Source of the DNA: Bacteroidales bacterium
Lineage (GTDB): Bacteria > Bacteroidota > Bacteroidia > Bacteroidales > P3
Reading direction: 5' to 3'
NCBI GenBank assembly: GCA_016296345.1
Contig: JAEDJL010000055.1
Location: 1-10,053 of the forward strand
DNA length: 10,053 bases
Positions 1 to 6,276 of the stretch are shown piece after piece. A program made the position numbers and the translations under genes. Each line of letters opens with the position of its first letter. The first letter of the stretch is position 1. Under the pieces are notes generated by a model, which was not told where the DNA came from, searched no databases, and saw only the letters and a program-made list of their open reading frames with translations.

Positions 1-50
1 TATTGCGACGTCTCAAAAAAATATCGGCACTATTGCCCCGTTTCGCTCTG

Positions 51-82
51 CAAAGGTACGCACAATAAAGAGAAAAAACAAA
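51..82 (-). promoter_or_regulatory. Bacteroidetes-type promoter reading left
   Basis: Read on the minus strand, TTTG (82 to 79) is followed after exactly 20 bases by TACCTTTG (58 to 51). This fits the Bacteroidetes housekeeping promoter (TTTG near -33, TAnnTTTG near -7) in both sequence and spacing. Transcription would start around position 45 and run out of the left edge, so a divergently transcribed gene probably begins just outside the window. The gene itself is not visible. Confidence 0.6.
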
Positions 83-131
83 TTTTTGCTGTTTTTTTCG
101 CAATTTCCCGTTTCATGAAAGGGAAAAATCA

Positions 132-139
132 TAACTTTG
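132..139 (+). promoter_or_regulatory. -7 promoter box of the hydrogenase-like gene
   Basis: TAACTTTG is an exact match to the Bacteroidetes -7 consensus TAnnTTTG and ends 24 bases before the ATG at 164. No good TTTG box is found 19-21 bp upstream; TTTC at 111-114 (17 bp spacer) is the nearest partial match. The box argues that the in-frame TTG at 137 lies inside the promoter and is not the translation start, which would leave a leader of roughly 15-20 bases. Confidence 0.5.
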
Positions 140-163
140 GCGACCGAAAAAAGAGAGTTTTTT

Positions 164-2017
164 ATGTCAGACAAGGTATTGTTTTTGGAAGAAAGTAAGT
201 GTGTGAGCTGTTATGCCTGCGTGAGAGCGTGTCCTGTCAAAGCCATTCAGGTAAGCAGCCAAAGCACAAAGCCACATATAATTGAAGACAGGTGTATTGC
301 TTGCGGCAACTGCTTGTCGGCTTGTGCCAATTCGGCAATAGAGCTTGCGGGAAACATCGAACAAGTCGAACAACTGCTCGCCTCTGAACACAAAGTGGCA
401 GCAATATGCGACCCGAGCATTGCAGGAGAATTTGACGATGTGAGAGACTATCGCAAATTTGTTACAATGATACGAAAGCTTGGCTTTTCGCTTGTGTGCG
501 AAGTAAGTTTCGGAGTAGATTTGGTTGCACAAAAGCAGGCAGCTCTTTGCAACAGCTACAAGGGAAGAAGTTTCATCACCTCACACTGCCCTGTTGCCAA
601 TATGTATATAGAGAAGTATCAACCCTCTCTTGTAAACAATCTCTCGCCTATTGTTCCCCCTGCCGTGGCAATGGCATCGACAATACGAAAACACTACGGG
701 CAGGACACAAAAGTAGTGAACATCACTCCCTGCATTGGTTTGAAAAAAGACAATCGAAGATACGACAGCAATATGAGGCTTGACGCTTTTCTGACATTTG
801 TAGAGCTTAGACAGATGTTTGAAAAGCGTGGAATAAAAGAAGAAATGGTCGAATACGGAGAGTTTGACGAGCCATTGGGATTCAAGGGTTCTCTCTATCC
901 GATAGCGGAAGGCTTTGCCGAGGCTTGCGGAGCAAGCACCACAATGGAGGAAAACCACTTCATTACCGTGGAAGGCAAAAAAGACGTGGTCGATGCTCTC
1001 AAACAATTCTCAAAACACGGCAACGAATTTTCGACCCACCTCAACCTTTACTTCTGCAAGGGCTGCCTGATGTCGTCGGGCTGCACCAAAGGACAGAAAT
1101 ATATAAGGTACAACCTTGTTAGAGAGTATGCAAAGAAGAGAATGCAAACCATAGACTTGGAACAGTGGAAACAAAACATCGAACAATATTCCAACAAATC
1201 CGAATTGGTAACATTCCACAAGGCAGACGACAAAACACTTCCCACACCTGACAGAGCAACAATAGAACAAGCCTTTGAAACTCTCGGCAAGAGTGCAAGC
1301 AATCGGCACACCAACTGCAAGGCTTGCGGATATGACAGCTGCACCGACCTTGCCATTGCAATAGCACAAGGCATAGCCTCGCCGGAAATGTGTTTTGCCT
1401 ATACCCAAAGAGGAACGAGAGATTTCAGCAACCAACTCAAAAACACAAAAGTAGAACTCATCGACCTGCAAACAGAATGTAACAGCCTCAAAGAAGAACT
1501 CTCTGCTCAGAGAACAAACAACACCGAACTGTCTCGCTCGCTCTCTGCAATCGTTCACCATATCTACCCGGGCATTGCAATAGTCGATGCCTCGATGCGA
1601 ATAAGCGATTCAAACAGCGGCTTTATCGAGATACTGGGAGACGATGCCAAAGAAATAGATGAAATAATCCCCGGACTTATAGGAGCAAGCGTCAAAACCC
1701 TTCTGCCGACCGAGCTGTACAATCAGCTCGAATATGTGATGAAAACCTCAGAAGACATCATCAACAAAGACTTTGAGTACAACAACCGCCTGATTAACAT
1801 ATCAATCTTCACGCTCGTTGCACAAAAATCGGTCTGTGTGATATTCCGCAACCTCTATGACGAAGAAGAACGCCCCGAAGAGATAATCCACAGAGTGAAC
1901 GAGGTGATAAAAGACACCCTTTTGCAAGTACAACAGATAGGATTTATCTTGGGAGAAGGTGCAGCAAAAACAGAAAAACAACTCCGCTCGATAATAAAGA
2001 CCATTTCACTGAAATAA
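164..2017 (+). CDS. Sensory [FeFe]-hydrogenase-like Fe-S/PAS protein
   Basis: A 617-residue soluble protein, probably a redox or H2 sensor in the cytosol. Residues 13-28 and 44-59 carry two 4Fe-4S ferredoxin motifs (CVSCYACVRACP, CIACGNCLSAC). Residues about 70-330 are a [FeFe]-hydrogenase large-subunit domain in which the H-cluster motifs are altered but keep cysteines (SHCPV near 141, TPCIG near 188, CKGCLMSSGC near 298). A further Fe-S domain follows (CKACGYDSC with a distal Cys, 385-410), then a coiled coil (about 420-455), a PAS-like domain (about 456-565) and a helical tail. This is the layout of the sensory HydS-type hydrogenases, which usually sit beside a SpoIIE phosphatase or kinase gene; none is visible here. 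The start at ATG 164 is chosen because the upstream TTG lies in the promoter box. Enzymatic H2 turnover seems unlikely from the altered motifs. The family call is firm; the sensory role is inferred from family knowledge. Confidence 0.9.
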   Translation: MSDKVLFLEESKCVSCYACVRACPVKAIQVSSQSTKPHIIEDRCIACGNCLSACANSAIELAGNIEQVEQLLASEHKVAAICDPSIAGEFDDVRDYRKFVTMIRKLGFSLVCEVSFGVDLVAQKQAALCNSYKGRSFITSHCPVANMYIEKYQPSLVNNLSPIVPPAVAMASTIRKHYGQDTKVVNITPCIGLKKDNRRYDSNMRLDAFLTFVELRQMFEKRGIKEEMVEYGEFDEPLGFKGSLYPIAEGFAEACGASTTMEENHFITVEGKKDVVDALKQFSKHGNEFSTHLNLYFCKGCLMSSGCTKGQKYIRYNLVREYAKKRMQTIDLEQWKQNIEQYSNKSELVTFHKADDKTLPTPDRATIEQAFETLGKSASNRHTNCKACGYDSCTDLAIAIAQGIASPEMCFAYTQRGTRDFSNQLKNTKVELIDLQTECNSLKEELSAQRTNNTELSRSLSAIVHHIYPGIAIVDASMRISDSNSGFIEILGDDAKEIDEIIPGLIGASVKTLLPTELYNQLEYVMKTSEDIINKDFEYNNRLINISIFTLVAQKSVCVIFRNLYDEEERPEEIIHRVNEVIKDTLLQVQQIGFILGEGAAKTEKQLRSIIKTISLK

Positions 2018-2038
2018 CAAGCAACAATCACCGAACGC

Positions 2039-2083
2039 AATACCCGGATTAGAAGAACAAATCTTCTTTTTCGGGTATTCTGT
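2039..2083 (+). terminator. Intrinsic terminator of the hydrogenase-like gene
   Basis: An 8-bp outer stem AATACCCG (2039-2046) / CGGGTATT (2072-2079) encloses an internal loop and a 6-bp inner stem AGAAGA (2051-2056) / TCTTCT (2062-2067). It starts 22 bases after the stop codon and is followed by CTGTTTTCC, a short T tract. It only has a T tract in the plus direction. The hairpin overlaps the last codons of the minus-strand ATPase relic. Confidence 0.65.
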
Positions 2084-2314
2084 TTTCCAAAAACATCACA
2101 TGATATATAGGAAGATAGAGAACATTTCCCACAGTCTTTATCTCCCTGTCGTTTGACAAAACAACCGCCGACGCAATATGATAGTCAGCAACAGCCATCA
2201 AGTTGTCCAAAAGAAAGACTTGCCAATCTGTCTTGACCCCTCGATAAGAAGAATCTTGTCCTCATCGGACCTCAAATGCCGCTCTATATACGTCCTTATC
2301 TTTCTGTACAACAT
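2049..2314 (-). pseudogene. DUF4143 AAA ATPase relic with the middle deleted
   Basis: Translated from ATG 2314, the minus strand gives MLYRKIRTYIERHLRSDED and then a Walker A-like EGSRQIGKSF, the normal N-terminus of the ATP-binding AAA/DUF4143 proteins that are multi-copy in Bacteroidales. This frame stops after about 38 codons near 2200. In another frame, from about 2215 to the TAA at 2051-2049, comes the family's C-terminus (DNLMAVADYHIASAVVLSND, then YLPIYHVMFLENRIP). Intact members have roughly 400-440 residues; only about 85 codons remain, so the central ATPase and most of DUF4143 were lost by an internal deletion with the junction around 2205-2215. The promoter box upstream is still present. 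No functional product is expected. The family assignment is from recalled sequence patterns, and the two-ended structure is seen directly. Confidence 0.8.
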
Positions 2315-2320
2315 TGTTTT

Positions 2321-2370
2321 TACACTTTTCCATCAAATTCAGCCTTGCAAATATACACTTTTCCGTCAAA
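2321..2370 (-). repeat. Two 17-bp direct repeats in ATPase leader
   Basis: TACACTTTTCCATCAAA (2321-2337) and TACACTTTTCCGTCAAA (2354-2370) differ at one base and start 33 bp apart. On the minus strand they read TTTGA[T/C]GGAAAAGTGTA and lie just upstream of the ATG of the ATPase relic, on either side of its -7 box. They could be operator half-sites or recombination footprints; which of these is not clear from sequence. Confidence 0.6.
2348..2355 (-). promoter_or_regulatory. -7 box upstream of the ATPase relic
   Basis: On the minus strand this is TATATTTG, an exact TAnnTTTG match, 33 bases before the relic's ATG at 2314. No TTTG box is found at the right distance upstream. It is probably the surviving promoter of the deleted ATPase gene. 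Confidence 0.4.
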
Positions 2371-2514
2371 CCTCGCTTTTTGCCCGCAAAAGACAGGCAA
2401 CAATGCCGATAAAACAAGCCGACAACAAGAAACAACATCTCCTGTTGCAGCCTGCCTCTTGGAAATCCAAGTTTTCAGAACACATTCCTTGCTATCAACA
2501 TTACTCCAAGGCGT

Positions 2515-2595
2515 GATAATCGGATTATCTTCCCATGATAATGGTATTATCACGGCGTGATAATCATGTTATCACGGCGTGATAATCCGATTATC
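2515..2595. repeat. Four 15-bp palindromes at exact 22-bp spacing
   Basis: Imperfect palindromes begin at 2515 (GATAATCGGATTATC), 2537 (GATAATGGTATTATC), 2559 (GATAATCATGTTATC) and 2581 (GATAATCCGATTATC). Each start is exactly 22 bp after the last. Linkers are conserved (ACGGCGT between copies 2/3 and 3/4; GGCGT before copy 1). Copies 1 and 4 are exact reverse complements of each other. The outer arms GATAA/TTATC are invariant and only the central 5 bases differ. The 22-bp period is close to two helical turns, so a protein could bind all copies on one face of the DNA. The array lies between two decayed genes. It could be an operator array, a mobile-element end or a binding site for a replication or partition protein. 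Confidence 0.85.
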
Positions 2596-2693
2596 AACAA
2601 GAAAAAGTACTTGGAAACACCTTTCTCACTTTTTCAAACATTGAAACCCAATCCGCAAAAGAACCGTCGCCACACTTTCCACAGGACTTTCGT

Positions 2694-3356
2694 GCTTGTT
2701 ATCACAGAGACTACAGAGAACGTGAACCTGTTGAAATCACTATTGAGCCGAACAAGATTTCAATCCTCAGTCATGGCGGACCTGATCGGTCTATCCCAAT
2801 GGAGAAAATCCATAAAGCCCGAGCTCTTCCTTGCAGGAAATACCGCAATCGCAGGTTAGGAGAATTTCTGAAAGAACTCGGTTTGACCGAAGGTCGTGCA
2901 ACCGGCATTCCTACAATTCAAAAGAAATTGAAAGATAATGGTTCGGCTTATGCAACGATAGAAACCAACGAAGAGAGGTCCTATTTTCTGATTGACATTC
3001 CCTGCCACCCCGACTTTGTCGGAGAAGACTTGTCCCAAGTCATGTCACAAGTCGAACATATTGATAGTGATATGATTAACGCCAATTTGTCCAAAGTCGT
3101 GTCCAAAGTCAAAGGTACAAATTTAGAACAAGTCGTAAAGGTATTTCTTTCGCTTCAAGAAGCAAAAAGCCTGACTGAACTGATGACTATGTTCGGACAA
3201 GTCAATCGCACCCGTTTCAAAAGTACTTGCCTCGACATTCTCATTAAAACAGAATTGGCAACACCTACAATACCCGACAAACCCAACTCACGCTTTCAGA
3301 AATACGTACTGACAGAAAAAGGCAAAAAGTTGATTGCAGACAGTCGAAAGAATTAG
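2694..3356 (+). pseudogene. 5'-truncated RecG-like (AlbA_2/HATPase_c_4) protein
   Basis: The frame ending at 3356 contains the C-terminal half of the AlbA_2-type 'ATP-dependent DNA helicase RecG-related' proteins. Family motifs include CYHRDYREREPVEITIEPN, ISILSHGGPDRSI and YRNRRLGEFLKELGLTEGRA, then GIPTIQKKL and YFLIDIPCHPDF. A polar linker and a winged-helix-like tail (about the last 100 residues, ending in VLTEKGKKLIA) follow. Similarity begins near 2694, well upstream of the first ATG at 2799, which falls inside the conserved domain and is therefore not an authentic start. The N-terminal AlbA_2 (schlafen-like) domain, about 250 residues in intact relatives, is absent. The frame is open back to 2586, right next to the palindrome array, but nothing recognisable lies there. 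A shortened product from 2799 (185 residues) could still be made, but the gene is most likely dead. Confidence 0.75.
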
Positions 3357-3432
3357 TAAAGCAAAACTATTATCGGCAAAGCCGGACAAGCACTTATTAA
3401 ATCAAGATCTGTTTCTTCAAACTCCCTGACAT

Positions 3433-3510
3433 GAAAACAATGTCATAGAGCAATTCCATTACGCTTTTGCTATGGCAGAGCGTAGAGGTATTGTTCTTTT
3501 CTCAGATTAA
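3433..3510 (+). pseudogene. Possible relic of an Rpn-type nuclease/transposase tail
   Basis: A 25-codon open stretch reads NNVIEQFHYAFAMAERRG and a few more residues before TAA at 3508. It has no start codon and is preceded by stops. The text resembles the region near the C-terminus of PD-(D/E)XK 'Rpn' transposase-like nucleases, where an N-x-I-x-x-A-x-x-x-A-x-x-x-G pattern precedes a charged tail, and NSL occurs just upstream in another frame. The match is short and from memory, so it may be chance. The rest of 3357-3538 shows only a short hairpin (TGACAT 3427-3432 / ATGTCA 3440-3445) without a T tract. Confidence 0.2.
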
Positions 3511-3566
3511 AAACGCAGAAACTCACCTTATGGCAAACTCAAAGAGCAAGACGAAGACCGCCTCCG

Positions 3567-4466
3567 TCAGTGCGTTGATAAGGGGGCGCCACCAACATAA
3601 TCGGATATTGTCATCTCCCCGTACCATCCACCGCCTCGAAGAACGCGATACTCACTACTTGACGATTCATTAAGATTAGTCCGTGAATAGCCACGATATC
3701 CAGAAAACCTATCGTAGCACCACTCCAATACATTGCCACTCATGTCATATAAGCCAAGCTTGTTGGCTTTCTTGGTTTTGACAGAGTGGGTTTTACCTCC
3801 ACTATTACCTTTATACCATGCTACTTCCCCTACATTGTTGCTACCGCTATACTTATATGCGTACTTCTTGCAATATTTGCCTCCTCTTGCTGCATATTCC
3901 CACTCGGCTTCGGTGGGTAAGCGAAAGCTCTTACCTGTCAGTTGATTCAACTTTTCTATAAACTCTTTGCAGTCGTTCCAACTTACATTCTCCACAGGTC
4001 TCTGGTTATTACCTTTAAAGTAAGAAGGGTTGTTGCCCATGACTGCTTCCCACAACTCTTGCGTTACCTCTGTTTCTCCTATGTAATAGTCCGAAAGGGT
4101 AACGCTGTAAGTAGAACCAAAAATACTACCTTGCTCAGGTGTTGCTCCCATGCTGAATGTGCCGCCCTCAACCTTGACCATTTTGAAATCTACACCATTT
4201 ACTCTGATAGTTATAACAGAGGAAGAAGTGTTGTTGTTTCTGCTTTTGTTCTTCTGTTCTCTGAGCCATGCCTTCGCTTCGGAACATATACGCTGACTGC
4301 ATGCTTGACATAACAAATCAAACTGTCGCTGTGCTGCTTGCGACCCTTTTTTGAGATAGGTATCCTTAGCCATTTTGAGCATTTCTCTGCAATCAGCATC
4401 ATAATTTTGAGCTTGTAGCATACTTACAAACATCGTAAGCATAATCCATATACTTATCCTTTTCAT
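3567..4466 (-). CDS. Exported FGE/C-type-lectin-fold protein, 3' frameshift
   Basis: A 299-residue protein from ATG 4466. This start is preferred over GTG 4484 because it gives a clean signal peptide (MKRISIWIMLTMFVSMLQA, cleaved before Gln20) and does not overlap the upstream gene. Residues 20-85 are a Cys-rich helical segment (four Cys). Residues about 90-299 are an FGE-sulfatase (SUMF1-type) domain with VEGGTFSMG, ETEVTQELWEAVMGNNPS, FRLPTEAEWEYAARGG and GLYDMSGNVLEW. It lacks the paired catalytic cysteines that real formylglycine-generating enzymes carry after RGGSF, so a binding role is more likely than sulfatase activation. The frame ends in PLSTH* at 3567. The domain's usual last strand, GGLRLAL*, is encoded by 3539-3559 in the next frame, past a G5 tract at 3582-3586; one extra base there explains the shift. 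About 70-75% alike (by eye) to the neighbouring domain, so the pair arose by duplication. Confidence 0.75.
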   Translation of the reverse strand: MKRISIWIMLTMFVSMLQAQNYDADCREMLKMAKDTYLKKGSQAAQRQFDLLCQACSQRICSEAKAWLREQKNKSRNNNTSSSVITIRVNGVDFKMVKVEGGTFSMGATPEQGSIFGSTYSVTLSDYYIGETEVTQELWEAVMGNNPSYFKGNNQRPVENVSWNDCKEFIEKLNQLTGKSFRLPTEAEWEYAARGGKYCKKYAYKYSGSNNVGEVAWYKGNSGGKTHSVKTKKANKLGLYDMSGNVLEWCYDRFSGYRGYSRTNLNESSSSEYRVLRGGGWYGEMTISDYVGGAPLSTH

Positions 4467-4480
4467 CTTTCTCGTTTTTA

Positions 4481-6250
4481 TCACAATGAATTATATCTTG
4501 TTCGCACTACACTATCTTCCAAATACCGTAATGCTTTACCGTAATAGTATTTTGCTTTTTGTCTTGCTTGGTAATCTCCATTTTCAAAATACTCATTAAA
4601 GTAAAAATCGCCAAAACTCTTGTTTCTATTAAAATTAGCGACTCTTTCTCTCGCTATTTCTCCCAAGTCTATTTTTACTTTTTCTTTGTTTTGTCTCTGT
4701 TGTATTTCTTCCGCTATTTTTTCTAAGTTTATATCGCTTTGTCGCTGCTTTATATCTTTTTGAGTTTCTTCTGCCTCTTCTGTTGTAACTGTCTCTACTA
4801 TTGCGGGCTCTTCTATCTCTGTTTTTGTATCTGTTTCTGTTCTTGAATAACTTTGGTCAAACACCAATGATATTGTCATACCGATAACAAAAAAGACAAC
4901 CAGAAAAATCCAAATTGGAGCGGGAGCAATAGAATTGGATATAGTGTTGTCTTGTTTTGATTGAGAAGTTTCGAGGACAAGTCGCAGACCACCGCTACTG
5001 AAGTCGCTATCATTGGAAAAGTAGCTAACGCAATCGGACACTCGCACACGACCAACGCTACTGCCCCAACTGCCACCACGCATAACGTGTTCCTTGCCAT
5101 TTGATTGCATCTCCGAGTTAGTCTGAGATTGCCTTCGATAATCCTCATTCCCATCGCTACACCACTCCCATACATTACCACTCATGTCATACAAACCAAG
5201 CTCGTTAGCTTTCTTGGTCGCTACAAGGTGGGTCTTGCAGCCACTATTCTGCCAATACCATGCCACCTCATCAGGATTATTACTTCCACTATACTTATAT
5301 CCTCTGCTATATTTACCCCCTCTTGCCGCATATTCCCACTCGGCTTCGGTCGGAAGGCGGAATTTCTTGCCCGATAGTTGATACAATTTCTTGATAAAGG
5401 CTTGGCAATCATTCCAACTTACGCTCTCCACAGGACATTGTTTGTTGTTTGTGAACGCTGACGGATTGTTGCCCATGACTGTTTCCCACAGCTCTTGCGT
5501 TACTTCGGTCTCTCCTATATAATAATCTGAAAGGGTAACACTGTGAACAAGTTTCTCATCATTGTTATCATTAGATTGCTCTGAGGTCTTTCCCATATCG
5601 AATGTGCCTCCCTCTACCTTTATCATCTTAAACTCCACTCCTTTGACAGTAAAGGTTTTCGTTTCTATCTGTGGTTCTGTCCAAAGGATACAGATACGGG
5701 AGTTAGTTTGGGCGGCTTTTTCTATTTTGTTTGTGGAGAAGGTTTCAAGAGATGTCGTTGTCGGTTTGGTTGAATAGTCGTATGTCGGCAGGTAAGTGTA
5801 CTCTTGTTGTTGCAGAATCTGCTCTACAACGCCACTTTTCTTCATTTGCTCAATCACCACAGCACGGTTGTCTGAAATATTAAGTGTATTGTACCACTGC
5901 TGTGCTATCTTTTTGGATACGCTTTCCAAAGAGGCAGGCGAAAGCATGACCGAATTGTAGCACACAAGAAGACATGGACCTTGAACATAGTAACCAAGGT
6001 ATGGGGCTGAAACACAGACTTCTTTGAAGCACCACGCATAATACATCAGATTATCAACTCTCTTTTGTACAAAGAGGAACGAATTGTCGCTTATGGTCAT
6101 GAAACTATAACAAGACCGCACTTCTTTCAAAAAATCTGAAAACTCAATTTGTTCTCCTACAATCAAGCTATCGCCCAACGATATTCCTATGCTGCAATTC
6201 AATACTGCTTTCTCTTTCGCTTCCAAAGCTACGTTATTCTCTGTATTCAT
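4481..6250 (-). CDS. Membrane-anchored protein with central FGE/lectin-fold domain
   Basis: A 589-residue protein. Residues 1-180 form an N-terminal domain I do not recognise, Cys- and aromatic-rich around 47-100. Residues about 203-427 are an FGE-sulfatase/C-type-lectin-fold domain: VEGGTFDMG (212-220), ETEVTQELWETVMGNNPS, FRLPTEAEWEYAARGG (297-312), GLYDMSGNVWEW, RGGSW (391-395) and GGLRLVL (420-426). There is no signal peptide. One membrane segment (446-464, IWIFLVVFFVIGMTISLVF) is followed by an acidic Thr/Glu-rich linker, a Gln/Lys-rich helix and a short TPR-like end. The C-terminal part is probably outside if the topology matches its operon neighbour. The catalytic Cys pair of true FGE is missing, so a ligand-binding module is more likely. 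It lies 26 bp after the retropepsin gene; its TGA is 14 bp from the ATG of the exported paralog. The loop after RGGSW has unusual codon use, described separately. Confidence 0.8.
   Translation of the reverse strand: MNTENNVALEAKEKAVLNCSIGISLGDSLIVGEQIEFSDFLKEVRSCYSFMTISDNSFLFVQKRVDNLMYYAWCFKEVCVSAPYLGYYVQGPCLLVCYNSVMLSPASLESVSKKIAQQWYNTLNISDNRAVVIEQMKKSGVVEQILQQQEYTYLPTYDYSTKPTTTSLETFSTNKIEKAAQTNSRICILWTEPQIETKTFTVKGVEFKMIKVEGGTFDMGKTSEQSNDNNDEKLVHSVTLSDYYIGETEVTQELWETVMGNNPSAFTNNKQCPVESVSWNDCQAFIKKLYQLSGKKFRLPTEAEWEYAARGGKYSRGYKYSGSNNPDEVAWYWQNSGCKTHLVATKKANELGLYDMSGNVWEWCSDGNEDYRRQSQTNSEMQSNGKEHVMRGGSWGSSVGRVRVSDCVSYFSNDSDFSSGGLRLVLETSQSKQDNTISNSIAPAPIWIFLVVFFVIGMTISLVFDQSYSRTETDTKTEIEEPAIVETVTTEEAEETQKDIKQRQSDINLEKIAEEIQQRQNKEKVKIDLGEIARERVANFNRNKSFGDFYFNEYFENGDYQARQKAKYYYGKALRYLEDSVVRTRYNSL
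4994..5065 (-). other. Candidate diversified loop in the FGE domain
   Basis: This stretch codes residues 396-419, between the conserved RGGSW and GGLRL. Apart from a fixed block (GTG CGA GTG TCC = VRVS, 402-405), the 20 codons are GGC AGT AGC GTT GGT CGT, then GAT TGC GTT AGC TAC TTT and TCC AAT GAT AGC GAC TTC AGT AGC. All 20 end in C or T. Adenine-targeted mutagenesis of AAC/AAT template codons by a diversity-generating retroelement gives exactly NNC/NNT codons, and FGE-type lectin folds are known targets at this loop. Eight of the residues (D, N, C, Y, F) can only be written with a pyrimidine third base, which weakens the argument. No reverse transcriptase or template repeat is in view. 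Confidence 0.35.
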
Positions 6251-6276
6251 ACTCTTGCCGTTATCAGATTACTCTT

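Larger units (their letters stand above)
2315..2693. other. Non-coding stretch between two gene relics
   Basis: No credible gene is seen. It holds the old promoter of the ATPase relic (2348-2355), a pair of 17-bp direct repeats (2321-2370) and the 22-bp-period palindrome array (2515-2595). From 2596 to 2693 a frame stays open into the RecG-like relic, but I recognise no domain in it. Short plus-strand reading frames here have no family resemblance, start context or coding character that I can support. Confidence 0.6.

Noticed and set aside
137..163. Upstream TTG start adding nine residues to the hydrogenase-like protein
   Set aside because: The TTG lies within the TAACTTTG promoter box and the family-like sequence begins after the ATG at 164.
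1010..1561. 183-codon minus-strand frame inside the hydrogenase-like gene
   Set aside because: It is antisense to Fe-S and H-cluster motifs of an intact gene and has no family resemblance.
2515..2595. CRISPR array
   Set aside because: Period is 22 bp, repeats are short palindromes with conserved linkers and no unique spacers, and no cas genes are present.
2178..2859. Short plus-strand frames across the relic and repeats
   Set aside because: They run antisense to the ATPase relic or through the palindrome array, lack motifs, and compete with the frame carrying the RecG-like homology.
3374..3384. CGGC-AAA-GCCG hairpin as a terminator
   Set aside because: The stem is only 4 bp and no convincing T tract follows on either strand.
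3567..6250. GldK/PorK-type secretion or gliding component, or active formylglycine-generating enzyme
   Set aside because: No other type IX secretion genes are nearby, and the paired catalytic cysteines after RGGSF are missing, so only the fold is claimed.
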